From contig NZ_BJZV01000020.1 of NCBI RefSeq assembly GCF_007992215.1, positions 17,759 to 81,758 of the forward strand: a DNA stretch of 64,000 bases, read 5' to 3'. Both the position numbers and the translations under genes were made by a program. Under the pieces are notes generated by a model that was not told the DNA's origin, did no database searches, and saw nothing but the letters and a program-made list of their open reading frames with translations. Shown here one piece after another: positions 1 to 8,016 of the stretch. The stretch is from Methylobacterium gnaphalii (GTDB taxonomy: Bacteria > Pseudomonadota > Alphaproteobacteria > Rhizobiales > Beijerinckiaceae). Position 1 is the stretch's first letter. Each line of letters starts with the position of its first letter.

Positions 1-199
1 GCGCCTTGCCCAATTTCGCACGTGCCTGTGGCCGCGTGTCGGTTGGTGGGCATCCGGTCAACTGCCGGACAGCCGCCAGGGGTCTTAGGATCGATGGTCG
101 TGGGGGTGGATCCCCTGCTTCCGGCAATCCAGGTGGCGACACCGGACCCCGACAACAACCGGCAGCCGGAGGCGAAACCGGCGAACCCCGCTCTCCACG

Positions 200-488
200 G
201 GGGACGCAGCTTAAAGCAACGACGAACGGGCTTTTTTGGTCTCGTCGGCCCTCCAAAGGCCGCCACCGAAGAGGCTTGTTTCTCCTTGCCCGGCGTGCGG
301 TTGGGGTTCTCCCCACCAATCCACGGCAGCATCCGGGTGCTCTGCGCCCGCTCGCAGGACCGTGTCTCCACAGCACGCCCTCGCGCGCGACGCGCCGCCC
401 CCTGACGCCGGCGATCCGCGAGGATCGTCAGATTTCGACTTCGCGTCCCGTGAATGGGCGCTTGCGAACCTGTGTGGTGGGGACGACC
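200..488 (+). promoter_or_regulatory. Structured 5' leader of ornithine decarboxylase (speF-like RNA candidate)
   Basis: The 488 bases before the ornithine decarboxylase start contain no convincing gene, but they can fold. A 6-bp stem CGACGA/TCGTCG (220-225 with 242-247) encloses a T-run. It abuts a second stem CGGCC/GGCCG (246-250 with 258-262), and a GGGG-TTCT-CCCC hairpin lies near 314-325. Alphaproteobacterial ornithine decarboxylase genes are known to carry a conserved leader, the Rfam speF motif. I did not compare this region with the covariance model, so the assignment rests on gene context plus visible hairpins. A leader this long would fit post-transcriptional control of polyamine synthesis. 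A GTGGGGAC run near 477-484 may be the ribosome-binding site. Bases 1-199 show nothing I can name. Confidence 0.45.
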
Positions 489-1655
489 ATGACCGATCGC
501 ATCCGCGACTACCTGCGCGCACGCCGCGACCTCGGCCTCGACGAGGGTCCGGTGATGGTGCTCGACCTCGATGTCGTGCGCGACAATTTTTCGGCCTTCG
601 CCCGCGCCCTGCCGGACACCCGCGTCTTCTACGCGGTGAAGGCGAACCCGGCGCCGGAGGTGCTGAGCCTGCTCGCCGAGATGGGCTCCTGTTTCGACAC
701 CGCCTCGGTGGCCGAGATGCAGATGGTGCTCGCCGCCGGCGCCGCCGCCGACCGGATCTCCTACGGCAACACCATCAAGAAGGAGCGCGATATCGTCCGT
801 GCGCTCAAGCTCGGCGTGCGCCTCTTCGCGATCGACTGCCAGGGCGAGGCGGACAAGATCCTCTCCGCGACAGCGCAGGCCGAGGTGGAGGCCGGCGAGG
901 TCCAGGTCTTCTGCCGCATCCTCTGCGACGGCGCGGGCGCCGACTGGCCGCTCTCGCGCAAGTTCGGCTGCGAGCCCGAAATGGCCGTGAACGTGCTGGA
1001 GCATGCGCACCGTGCGGGCCTGCAGGCTTACGGCGTGTCCTTCCATGTCGGCTCGCAGCAGGCCAACACAGAGGCCTGGGACGGGGCGCTCGCCTCCGCC
1101 TCAATGATCTTCCGCGAGTGCGCCCTGCGCGGCATCGGCCTCTCGATGGTCAATCTCGGCGGCGGCTTCCCGACCAAGTACCTGAAGCAGGTGCCGGGCG
1201 TGGAGACCTATGGCGACGCGATCTTCCGGGCGCTCACCAAGCATTTCGGCAACCAGATCCCCGAGACCATCATCGAGCCCGGCCGCGGCATGGTCGGCAA
1301 CGCCGGGATGATCGAGGCCGAAGTCGTGCTGGTCTCGAAGAAGTCCGAAGCCGAGGACGAGGTCCGATGGGTCTATCTCGACATCGGCAAGTTCGGCGGG
1401 CTCGCCGAGACCATGGACGAGTCGATCCGCTACGCGATCCGCACCGACCATGACGAGGACCGCATGGCCCCCTGCGTCGTCGCCGGGCCGACCTGCGACA
1501 GCGTCGACGTGCTCTACGAGAAGAACCACTACCCGTTGCCGGTCTCGCTTGCGATCGGCGACAAGGTCTGGATCGACGGCGCTGGTGCCTACACCACGAC
1601 CTATGCGGCGGTGGCCTTCAACGGCTTCCCCCCACTCGAGCAGATCGTGATCTGA
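489..1655 (+). CDS. odc: Ornithine/diaminopimelate-type decarboxylase (fold III), probable ornithine decarboxylase
   Basis: This PLP-dependent decarboxylase should convert ornithine to putrescine in the cytoplasm. The 388-residue protein fits group IV (alanine-racemase fold) enzymes. The PLP lysine lies in FYAVKANP (K51), the cofactor loop HVGSQ has H186, the glycine loop is GGGFP, the phosphate-binding EPGRG follows, and the C-terminal C336-D337 pair (TCDSVD) is the active-site cysteine and substrate-binding aspartate contributed across the dimer. The frame is open back to base 6, but the extra 160 residues are low-complexity and unlike the family, so I start at ATG 489, just after GTGGGGAC. 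Homospermidine synthase, 3 kb downstream on the same strand, uses the product. Lysine as an alternative substrate cannot be excluded from sequence. Confidence 0.9.
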   Translation: MTDRIRDYLRARRDLGLDEGPVMVLDLDVVRDNFSAFARALPDTRVFYAVKANPAPEVLSLLAEMGSCFDTASVAEMQMVLAAGAAADRISYGNTIKKERDIVRALKLGVRLFAIDCQGEADKILSATAQAEVEAGEVQVFCRILCDGAGADWPLSRKFGCEPEMAVNVLEHAHRAGLQAYGVSFHVGSQQANTEAWDGALASASMIFRECALRGIGLSMVNLGGGFPTKYLKQVPGVETYGDAIFRALTKHFGNQIPETIIEPGRGMVGNAGMIEAEVVLVSKKSEAEDEVRWVYLDIGKFGGLAETMDESIRYAIRTDHDEDRMAPCVVAGPTCDSVDVLYEKNHYPLPVSLAIGDKVWIDGAGAYTTTYAAVAFNGFPPLEQIVI

Positions 1656-1801
1656 CGATGCGCGGCCGAGGGAACCTTGGCCGCTTCATCGAGTCTTCAT
1701 CCGCCATCGCGCACAAGACACCCAGTACCCGGACGGCCGGCCGCACGCGGCCGGTGCGAGGGCTGATCTTCCCGGCTGAACGACCCGAGGAGGGGTTGGC
1801 C

Positions 1802-2362
1802 GTGATCCTGATCCGCCACGAAACCGCTTCCGACATCGGCGCTCGCGAGCGCCTGCTCGACACGTGCTTCGGCGAGAGCCGATATGCCAAGACCTCGCAG
1901 CGCCTACGCGAGGGCCGCCTGCCGGCTGACGGCCTCAGCTTCACCGCCGAGGATGCCGACGGCCACCTCGTCGGCACCGTGCGCCTCTGGCATGTCGCGA
2001 CCGGTTGCGGCCGTCCTGCCCTGTTGCTCGGGCCCCTCGCCGTCGATCCGTCGATCCAGGGCTGCGGCCTCGGCAGCGGGCTGATCCAGGCTGCGCTGGG
2101 CCGCGCGGAGGCGCTCGGCCACGGCGCCGTGCTGCTCGTCGGCGATGCGCCCTACTACGCCCGCTTCGGCTTCTCCGGCGAGAAGACCGCCAGCCTGTAC
2201 ATGCCAGGACCCTTCGAGCGCGAACGCTTCCTCGGGCTGGAATTGAAGACCGGCGCACTCAGCGGCGCCCGCGGCGTCCTGCGCGGTACCGGCGCCTTCG
2301 AACCGATCCCTGTCCATGCGGGCGAGATCGTGGCGGCGGACGCTCGACGACAAGCCGCCTGA
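1802..2362 (+). CDS. GNAT-family N-acetyltransferase
   Basis: A 186-residue GNAT acetyltransferase that would transfer an acetyl group from acetyl-CoA to an unidentified amine or protein N-terminus. The acetyl-CoA pocket is visible in LGPLAVDPSIQGCGLGSGLI (the Q-x-x-G-x-G motif A). The strand-plus-tyrosine region VLLVGDAPYYARFGFS is typical of the YhbS-like group. The frame opens at ATG 1658, three bases after the decarboxylase stop. The preceding 48 codons lack family features, while GTG 1802 has an AGGAGGGG ribosome-binding site about 7 bases upstream, so I choose GTG. Close spacing behind ornithine decarboxylase raises the possibility of polyamine acetylation, but that is context only. Confidence 0.8.
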   Translation: MILIRHETASDIGARERLLDTCFGESRYAKTSQRLREGRLPADGLSFTAEDADGHLVGTVRLWHVATGCGRPALLLGPLAVDPSIQGCGLGSGLIQAALGRAEALGHGAVLLVGDAPYYARFGFSGEKTASLYMPGPFERERFLGLELKTGALSGARGVLRGTGAFEPIPVHAGEIVAADARRQAA

Positions 2363-2571
2363 CGCGACTGCAGATCGATCAATACGATGACGCGCGCCTC
2401 CCTCTCACCGCAAGGGCGGCAGGGAAGCTTCCTGGAGGCGCTCAGCCCTTCGCTAGGGTGAGCAGGTCTTCGTCGAGCACGTCCGCATGCGTCCTTAGCG
2501 TGCTGTTCGGGCGCAAGACGATCGCCGCTAGCCTGGTCCACCAGGGTAGCGGGCGAGATCTCGCAGTCGCA

Positions 2572-2619
2572 TCTTCGCGCGTTCCGTCTCCGATCATGAC
2601 GGGACCGAACGCGCGAAGA
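2572..2619. repeat. 13-bp perfect inverted repeat between convergent genes
   Basis: TCTTCGCGCGTTC at 2572-2584 is exactly complementary to GAACGCGCGAAGA at 2607-2619, and an inner CGTC/GACG pair can extend the stem. It lies between the stop of the acetyltransferase gene (+) and the stop of the glycine-rich protein gene (-), the usual place for a bidirectional terminator. There is no T-run on either side, so an intrinsic terminator is not shown. A protein-binding site or mRNA 3'-end stabiliser is equally possible. Confidence 0.5.
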
Positions 2620-2648
2620 GCGCATGAATTGCGGCCCGGCGCAGCAAT

Positions 2649-3239
2649 TCAGCTGATCGGACAGCGGCCGGGACCGTTGTAGATGTACGGCTTGCCAAAG
2701 TAGTTGAAGCAGCGCTTGCCCCTCACGGGGCCACCGTAGTCACCATATCCGCCGCCGCCATACTCGACCGGCCGATAGACGCCGCCATTTCCGGGACGAT
2801 GGCCGCAATAGGACCCGCGACAGGGCCTGCCGCCATAGCCGTAGTCGCCTGCATTCTGGTTCCAGCCGCCGGGGCGTCCGCCGCCGTAGCCTCCGCCCTG
2901 GTCCCAGCCGCCCGGACGCCCGCCCTGGCCGCCGCCATAACCGCCGCTCTGGTTCCAGCCCCCGGGACGCCCTTGGCCGCCGCCGTATCCACCGCTCTGG
3001 TTCCAGCCCCCCGGGCGTCCCTGACTGCCCTGGTTCCAGCCGCCGGGACGTCCCTGACTGCCGCCATAACCACCGCTTTGGTTCCAGTTCCCTGAACTTC
3101 CCTGGCTGCTCGGCTTGCTGCTGCCTCCGGGGGTGCCGCCGTAACCGCCGCCCCATTCCGCCTGAGCCGGCACCACGAGCACGAAGCCCGCGACGCCGGC
3201 GAGTAAAGGCAGTATCCGATATCTGAGATGCGCAATCAT
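2649..3239 (-). CDS. Secreted glycine-rich tandem-repeat protein
   Basis: A 196-residue protein with a clear Sec signal peptide (MIAHLRYRILPLLAGVAGFV, then PAQA-E). The mature part is almost entirely Gly, Trp, Asn, Gln and Tyr. Its middle has imperfect repeats of about 15-18 residues of the type GGWNQSGGYGGGQGRP. The C-terminus contains four cysteines (PCRGSYCG and later KRCF and GRCP), which could form disulfides. The frame runs open to 3332, but ATG 3239 has GGAGGATC at good distance and starts a proper signal peptide. I recognise no family. It could be a structural or surface protein; no enzymatic motif is visible. Confidence 0.7.
   Translation of the reverse strand: MIAHLRYRILPLLAGVAGFVLVVPAQAEWGGGYGGTPGGSSKPSSQGSSGNWNQSGGYGGSQGRPGGWNQGSQGRPGGWNQSGGYGGGQGRPGGWNQSGGYGGGQGGRPGGWDQGGGYGGGRPGGWNQNAGDYGYGGRPCRGSYCGHRPGNGGVYRPVEYGGGGYGDYGGPVRGKRCFNYFGKPYIYNGPGRCPIS
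2853..3092 (-). repeat. In-gene tandem repeats of glycine-rich protein
   Basis: About five degenerate repeats built on GGWNQ plus GGYGG plus QGRPG blocks. At the DNA level TGGTTCCAGCC recurs at intervals of roughly 36-54 bases. Such arrays are prone to copy-number change, so length may vary between strains. Confidence 0.7.
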
Positions 3240-3508
3240 CGCGTCCGATCCTCCATGGAAACAAGCCCTCAATGAGAGGAATTCGCCATTTTTCACATAT
3301 TTGATTCGCGCGAACTCAGATAATCCTATCACCTAGACAATTTTCACGATACCATCTGGCGGTTACTGGCAATAAATCAGATTCTTATGGCCGAGCTTGG
3401 GCTTGCGTATACAGACGTATCAGATGCGAAAACTGATTTCGCCTCTAGATTGCAAATCTTCCGTGAAGATCAATTCGGCCAGCAGACCGACCAGGGAGGG
3501 CCGTTGCC

Positions 3509-3826
3509 GTGCGGATTCCGGTTCTTTTGCGTTGGATGCCGATCAGCCTCCTCGCCCTTCTGATGGCTGGGGCGCCGTCCCCAGTCGGGGCGCAAGGTCT
3601 GCGCGGGCAGACGATGCCCGCTCCGATCACGCGAGACTGCCTGTCCCGCTTGATGTTGGAGACCAGGTCACAGGCCTGTCCGGCCGATTTCAGGGCCTAC
3701 TACGCTGAACGGATGGGCATGACGACGAGCGACGGCGGTGGCTCGCCTTATGTCGACGGGCGCTCGCATTGGAGGCCCCGTCCCTGGCAGCGTCCCTGGA
3801 ACCGCCCGTGGCATCGCCCGGGATAG
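3509..3826 (+). CDS. Small secreted Trp/Pro/Arg-rich protein, possibly truncated by an in-frame UAG
   Basis: The start is GTG 3509 with GGGAGGG about 9 bases upstream. Residues 1-28 form a signal peptide (LLALLMAGAPSPVGA-QG). The mature chain has two cysteines, in RDCLSRL and SQACPADF, and ends in a WRPRPWQRPWNRPWHRPG tail. The frame stays open after the UAG at 3824-3826 for 39 more codons, to a UGA at 3944-3946. That extension is cysteine-rich (FICDSNCPYPSG, then ESCIQKCLSRLSGR) and repeats the CLSRL string found in the body. The stop may therefore be a recent nonsense change of a 145-residue protein. I recognise no family. Confidence 0.6.
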   Translation: MRIPVLLRWMPISLLALLMAGAPSPVGAQGLRGQTMPAPITRDCLSRLMLETRSQACPADFRAYYAERMGMTTSDGGGSPYVDGRSHWRPRPWQRPWNRPWHRPG

Positions 3827-4143
3827 CAGGCGAAGGGCTCTTCGAATAACCGGTTTATCTGCGACAGCAACTGCCCGTATCCGAGCGGTTCGGGACAGCA
3901 GGAATCCTGCATTCAGAAGTGCCTGTCCCGACTCAGTGGCCGCTGAAACCAATGTTGCCGATAGCGATCGGAACCAGGAGCCGGATCAGCATTCATCCGG
4001 CCGGTTGTCGCCTGCGCGTCCTGCTAGAGACGGCCTCGCCAGAGCCTGTCCGGTAAGCGGCTGAAGCCTGGCCTCCCGATTAATCGGCCTATCTTGAACA
4101 GGACGGCACCGGGGTGAGCGATACCGGCGGTGCCAGCAGCTCG
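3827..4143. other. Region without a confident gene
   Basis: Bases 3827-3946 are the in-frame extension beyond the UAG of the small secreted protein. Between 3947 and 4143 I see no ORF with a ribosome-binding site and no clear hairpin or terminator. Confidence 0.5.
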
Positions 4144-4278
4144 TCATTGTCCCTTGCGGCTCGAGCGAAACTCGCCGGTGAAGCGGACGAACGCAGCCAC
4201 AAGGCTGAGGAAGCCGGGGTCGAGATCGCGCGTTTCGACCTCGGGGCGTATTTCCTTCGCGGTCATGAGACTAAGCAT
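4144..4278 (-). CDS. Hypothetical 44-residue protein
   Basis: A short ORF beginning at ATG 4278 behind a strong AAGGAGA ribosome-binding site with 4-6 bases of spacing. The peptide (MLSLMTAKEIRPEVETRDLD, then PGFLSLVAAFVRFTGEF) has a charged N-terminal half and a short hydrophobic stretch, not long enough to be a sure membrane span. An ORF on the opposite strand covers the same bases but has no such ribosome-binding site. I recognise no family. It stands alone between a secreted protein and homospermidine synthase, so context gives no function. Confidence 0.5.
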   Translation of the reverse strand: MLSLMTAKEIRPEVETRDLDPGFLSLVAAFVRFTGEFRSSRKGQ

Positions 4279-4549
4279 GGGCTCTCCTTCAGATGAGGCG
4301 CCGGGACCACTCCGCGGCACGTCTGTGTTGCTGTGCAATGTATTTGCGCCGATGAGCGGCGGCAGGGTGATCAACTCAGTTCGGCCTTGCACCGAAGTCA
4401 TGACACCAGGAATGCAGCGTCATACTTCTGCAAGATTGTCATGACGCATGTGGTTGACCCAGAGGAGAACAGGCGTCATCCGCACGTCATTTCCCGGAAG
4501 CAAGGCATCCCTGTCAGCGACAGGCGATCCAGCGAGGAGTGACCGCGCC

Positions 4550-6004
4550 GTGACAAATGGCACACCAACCGAATGGCCGGTCTACGGCCGCATCACCGGC
4601 CCCATCGTGATGATTGGGTTCGGCTCCATCGGCCGCGGCACCCTGCCGATGATCGAGCGCCATTTCGAGTACGACAAGAGCCGCTTCGTGGTCATCGCGC
4701 CGGACGACGAGAACCGGCATCTTCTCGACGAGCGCGGCATTCGCTTCATTCAGGAAGCCCTGACTCCCGCCAACTACAAGCAGATCCTCGAACCGTTGCT
4801 GACCGCCGGCGGCGGCCAGGGCTTCTGCGTGAACCTGTCCTGCGATACCGGCTCGCGCGACATCATGGAGTTCTGCTCCAGCCTCAACGCTCTCTACATC
4901 GACACCGTCAACGAGCCCTGGCTCGGCTTCTATTTCGACGACAGCAAGGGACCCGGCGAGCGTTCGAACTACGCGCTGCGGGAAATGACGCTCGACGCCA
5001 AACGCGCCCGCGCGCCGGGCTCGCCGACCGCGGTGTCCTGTTGCGGTGCCAATCCTGGCATGGCCTCCTGGCTCGCCAAGCGCGCTTTGACGAACCTTGC
5101 CGCCGACATGCGTCTCAACGCGACGCAGCCGACGACCCGCGAGGAGTGGGCAGCCCTGATGCAGCGCGTCGGTGTGAAGGGGATCCACATCGCAGAGCGC
5201 GACACGCAGCGCTCGCGCAATCCCAAGCCGCCGGGCGTCTTCGTCAACACCTGGTCGGTGGAAGGCTTCATCTCCGAGGGTCTGCAGCCGTCAGAGCTCG
5301 GCTGGGGCACGCACGAGAAGTGGATGCCGGAAAACGCCCGGACCCACGAGACCGGATCCCAAGCGGCGATCTACCTGATGCAGCCGGGCGCGGAGACAAA
5401 GGTTCGGACCTGGTGCCCGACGCCTGGCCCGCAATACGGGTTCCTGGTGACGCACAACGAGTCGATCTCGATCGCGGACTACTTCACCGTGCGCGACGAG
5501 AGCGGTAAGGTCATCTACCGGCCGACCTGTCACTACGCCTATCATCCGCCGAACGATGCGGTGCTCTCGCTGCACGAGATGTTCGGCAACGCCGGACGCC
5601 CGCAGACCGAGCATCATATTCTCGAAGAGAGCGAGATCGTCGACGGCGTCGATGAACTCGGCGTGCTGCTCTACGGCCACGAGAAGGGCGCATACTGGTT
5701 CGGCTCGCAGCTCGACATCGAGGAGACGCGGGCGCTGGCTCCCTACCAGAGCGCGACCGGCCTTCAGGTAACCTCCGCCGTCCTCGCCGGCATGGTCTGG
5801 GCACTGGAGAACCCACGCGCCGGAATCGTCGAGGTCGAGGAGATGGACGTCGACCGCTGCCTCGAAATCCAGCTTCCCTATCTCGGTCCGGTCAAGGGCT
5901 ACTACACCGACTGGACGCCGCTCGACGGCCGTCCTGGCCTCTTCCCGGACGACATCGACACGAGCGATCCCTGGCAGTTCCGCAACATCCTCGTTCGCGG
6001 CTGA
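4550..6004 (+). CDS. hss: Homospermidine synthase
   Basis: A 484-residue NAD-dependent enzyme that joins two putrescines (or putrescine and spermidine) into sym-homospermidine with loss of ammonia. The N-terminal Rossmann signature MIGFGSIGRGTLPMI is clear. The length and the later blocks (NVNEPW-like VNEPWLGFYFD, CCGANPGM, NTWSVEGF, YHPPNDAVLSLHEM) match the bacterial Hss family. The start is GTG 4550 with GCGAGGAG 9 bases upstream; the longer frame back to 4448 lacks family residues. It completes the polyamine route started by the ornithine decarboxylase at 489-1655, and homospermidine is a common major polyamine of alphaproteobacteria. Confidence 0.93.
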   Translation: MTNGTPTEWPVYGRITGPIVMIGFGSIGRGTLPMIERHFEYDKSRFVVIAPDDENRHLLDERGIRFIQEALTPANYKQILEPLLTAGGGQGFCVNLSCDTGSRDIMEFCSSLNALYIDTVNEPWLGFYFDDSKGPGERSNYALREMTLDAKRARAPGSPTAVSCCGANPGMASWLAKRALTNLAADMRLNATQPTTREEWAALMQRVGVKGIHIAERDTQRSRNPKPPGVFVNTWSVEGFISEGLQPSELGWGTHEKWMPENARTHETGSQAAIYLMQPGAETKVRTWCPTPGPQYGFLVTHNESISIADYFTVRDESGKVIYRPTCHYAYHPPNDAVLSLHEMFGNAGRPQTEHHILEESEIVDGVDELGVLLYGHEKGAYWFGSQLDIEETRALAPYQSATGLQVTSAVLAGMVWALENPRAGIVEVEEMDVDRCLEIQLPYLGPVKGYYTDWTPLDGRPGLFPDDIDTSDPWQFRNILVRG

Positions 6005-6054
6005 AGTCGGCCTCGGCCACCTGTTGATGGCGGCCGGCCCCAAAGCCGGGCGGA

Positions 6055-6621
6055 TCAGATCTCGCCCGGCTCATCTCCGACGCGCTGCCCGATAAAGGCG
6101 CGGGTCTCCTGCAATACTTGCTGCGCAAGCGCGGGATCGTCGCTCATTCGGGCGAGGATCATCGCCCCCACCATCGCGGCCCAGCTCCCGATCGCTGCCT
6201 GCCGGGCCGTCGCGTTCCTCTCGCCACCAGCGCCCTCGCCGAGCCGCGCGATCTGCAGCCGCAGCCCTTCCGTCATCGCCGCGCGTGCCTGGGGCGATTG
6301 CCGCCCTGCATCCGTTCCGAGCGCCGCGACGGGGCATCCCCCGGCGCAGTCGGCCATATGCTCGGGCGTGAGATAGCGGTCGGCGTAGGCTTCGAGCGTC
6401 ACCGGCTTGGGGACTGGCGCGACTACCAGGTCCTCAAGCGCTGCGGCGATCAGCTCATCCTTCGAGCCGAAGTAGCCGTAGAAGCCGCCATGGGTGAGGC
6501 CGGCAGCCTTCATCACCTCGGCCACCGTTACGGCGCCGAAGCCGCGTTCACGAAACAGGCGGCCGGCGGCCTCTAGGATGCGGCGGCGGTTCTCGGCCAC
6601 CTGCTCGCGGCTGACTCTCAT
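6055..6621 (-). CDS. TetR-family transcriptional regulator
   Basis: A 188-residue repressor. Residues 8-55 carry the TetR helix-turn-helix (ILEAAGRLFRERGFGAVTVA, then MKAAGLTHGGFYGYFGSKDE). The C-terminal ligand domain has a cysteine pair in ADCAGGCPVAALG, seen in TetR proteins that sense small reactive or hydrophobic molecules. It is divergently transcribed from an SDR oxidoreductase, and the 109-bp gap holds two similar palindromes. The simplest reading is that it represses itself and the SDR gene. The ligand is unknown. Confidence 0.88.
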   Translation of the reverse strand: MRVSREQVAENRRRILEAAGRLFRERGFGAVTVAEVMKAAGLTHGGFYGYFGSKDELIAAALEDLVVAPVPKPVTLEAYADRYLTPEHMADCAGGCPVAALGTDAGRQSPQARAAMTEGLRLQIARLGEGAGGERNATARQAAIGSWAAMVGAMILARMSDDPALAQQVLQETRAFIGQRVGDEPGEI

Positions 6622-6667
6622 GTGCGCAACCTCACCTAAAACGAGCGCGAGCCCGCTTGCCCTTAAT

Positions 6668-6709
6668 CATGATGGCCGTCATGTTTGTGATACATGATGT
6701 CGATCATGT
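6668..6709. promoter_or_regulatory. Twin palindromic operators in the TetR/SDR divergent promoter
   Basis: Two related 16-bp palindromes lie 25 bp apart centre to centre: CATGATGGCCGTCATG at 6668-6683 and CATGATGTCGATCATG at 6693-6708. The second extends to a perfect 7-bp inverted repeat ACATGAT/ATCATGT (6692-6698 with 6703-6709). Their symmetry, near-identity and position between divergent genes fit TetR dimer sites. Confidence 0.7.
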
Positions 6710-6730
6710 TTATGAGCTAGGAACCCGATC

Positions 6731-7519
6731 ATGGCCAGCAAGCCCACCGTCCTCATCACAGGTGCGTCCTCCGGCATCGGCGCCGTCTACGCCGACCGCT
6801 TCGCCAGGCGCGGCCACGACCTCGTCCTTGTCGCTCGCAATGCCGAACGTCTTGAAAGCGTCGCCAGCCGCCTGCGTGCCGAGACTGATGTCACGGTTGA
6901 CATCATTCAGGCCGACGTCACCGCCGCTGCCGACATCGCCCGCATCGAGGAGCGCCTTCGAGAAGACGAGCGGATCGGCATTCTCGTGAACAATGCCGGT
7001 GCGGCTCTCCCCGGCAGCTTCGTGGAGCAGAATGCTGCGCAGGCGGCCGACCTGATTGCCCTCAACGTCACGGCGCCAACGCGTTTGGCCGCGGCGGTCG
7101 CGCCGCGCTTTGCCCGCGCCGGCTCTGGCGCGATCGTGAACATTGGCTCGGTGGTCGGGCTTGCCCCCGAACTCGGCCTGACGGTCTACGGTGCCACCAA
7201 GGCGTTCGTGCAGTTCCTCAGCCAGGGACTCGCCCAGGAGCTCGGCCCGAAGGGCGTCTATGTCCAGGCCGTGCTGCCTGCCGTCACGCGCACCGAAATC
7301 TGGGAGCGTTCCGGTCGTGACGTGAATGCCATGCCAGCGGTCATGGAAACCGCCGAGCTTGTCGACGCGGCCCTCGTCGGCTTCGACCGGCGCGAGGCGG
7401 TGACAATCCCCCCGCTTCCGGATGCAGGCCAGTGGGATGCGCTGGAGGCCGCGCGGCGCGCGATGCTCCCAAATTATCGGCAGGTTCACGCCGCCGCGCG
7501 ATATCGAGCCGTGGCCTGA
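6731..7519 (+). CDS. Short-chain dehydrogenase/reductase
   Basis: A 262-residue classical SDR oxidoreductase using NAD(P)H. It has the cofactor motif TGASSGIG (residues 11-18), the NNAG motif (residues 90-93), the catalytic serine in NIGSVVG and the YGATK Tyr-Lys pair. AGGAA sits 7 bases before ATG 6731. The residue after the second strand (ARNAERL) suggests NADPH preference but does not prove it. The substrate is unknown. It is divergent from a TetR gene and probably its target, so it may be induced by a toxic aldehyde, quinone or similar compound. Confidence 0.9.
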   Translation: MASKPTVLITGASSGIGAVYADRFARRGHDLVLVARNAERLESVASRLRAETDVTVDIIQADVTAAADIARIEERLREDERIGILVNNAGAALPGSFVEQNAAQAADLIALNVTAPTRLAAAVAPRFARAGSGAIVNIGSVVGLAPELGLTVYGATKAFVQFLSQGLAQELGPKGVYVQAVLPAVTRTEIWERSGRDVNAMPAVMETAELVDAALVGFDRREAVTIPPLPDAGQWDALEAARRAMLPNYRQVHAAARYRAVA

Positions 7520-7665
7520 GCGGGTTCTGCTTCGAACCGGCGCAGCTGGAGTTGGGTTGGGGGCTGGACGCTCCCGTCACAGTGGAGGAACTTGGCGAAC
7601 GACTTGCCGTCGCCGGGTTCCACGGTGATGCAGCTTCCAGACACAAACGTCGCGGGTCCCCAGCC

Positions 7666-8004
7666 TTGCCCCATCTCGAAGATTTCTACGCCAACAAGCT
7701 GCGCGGCTCGCTCGGGCTGACCGACGCGGAATCTGTGCTCGACCTGCGCGGCACGGCTTGGACCAAGGCCGAAGCCTCCCTCAACGACATGCTCGAACGC
7801 AGCCGCTTCGCGAAGGGCAAGACCGTGGCCGTGCGCCTCGAGCCCCCGCCGGAAGGCGGTGGGGAGACGCTGTTCCAGCCCGTCGGCCGCCTGCTGCTCG
7901 ATGCCAAACGCCGCGGCTGGGTCGACCGCCTGCAGACGCTTCCGGCCGAGGACGGTCTCGGATTCTACATCGCGCTGGCGGGAAAGCCCGACAAGGGCGC
8001 CTGA
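7666..8004 (+). CDS. Smr-like domain protein, start uncertain
   Basis: From residue 1 (LEDFYANKLRGSLG) the 112-residue stretch shows strong coding character. Its pattern VLDLRG, then EASLNDML, then GKTVAVRL and a final GLGFYIAL strand follows the small MutS-related (Smr) fold, with DLRG in place of DLHG. The usual glycine-rich HGKG loop is replaced by EPPPEGGGETLF. The frame is open to 7432, overlapping the SDR gene, but the upstream codons look non-coding. No start has a good ribosome-binding site: I give TTG 7666, and GTG 7582 is the alternative. A 62-codon antisense ORF (7486-7674) overlaps this 5' part. Function as nuclease or RNA-binding protein is not established. Confidence 0.5.
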   Translation: MPHLEDFYANKLRGSLGLTDAESVLDLRGTAWTKAEASLNDMLERSRFAKGKTVAVRLEPPPEGGGETLFQPVGRLLLDAKRRGWVDRLQTLPAEDGLGFYIALAGKPDKGA

Positions 8005-8016
8005 CGGGCCGCGCCT

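Noticed and set aside
6..488. N-terminal extension of the ornithine decarboxylase frame to base 6
   Set aside because: The extra residues are Arg/Pro/Gly-rich and absent from the family; the region folds into hairpins and ATG 489 has a ribosome-binding site.
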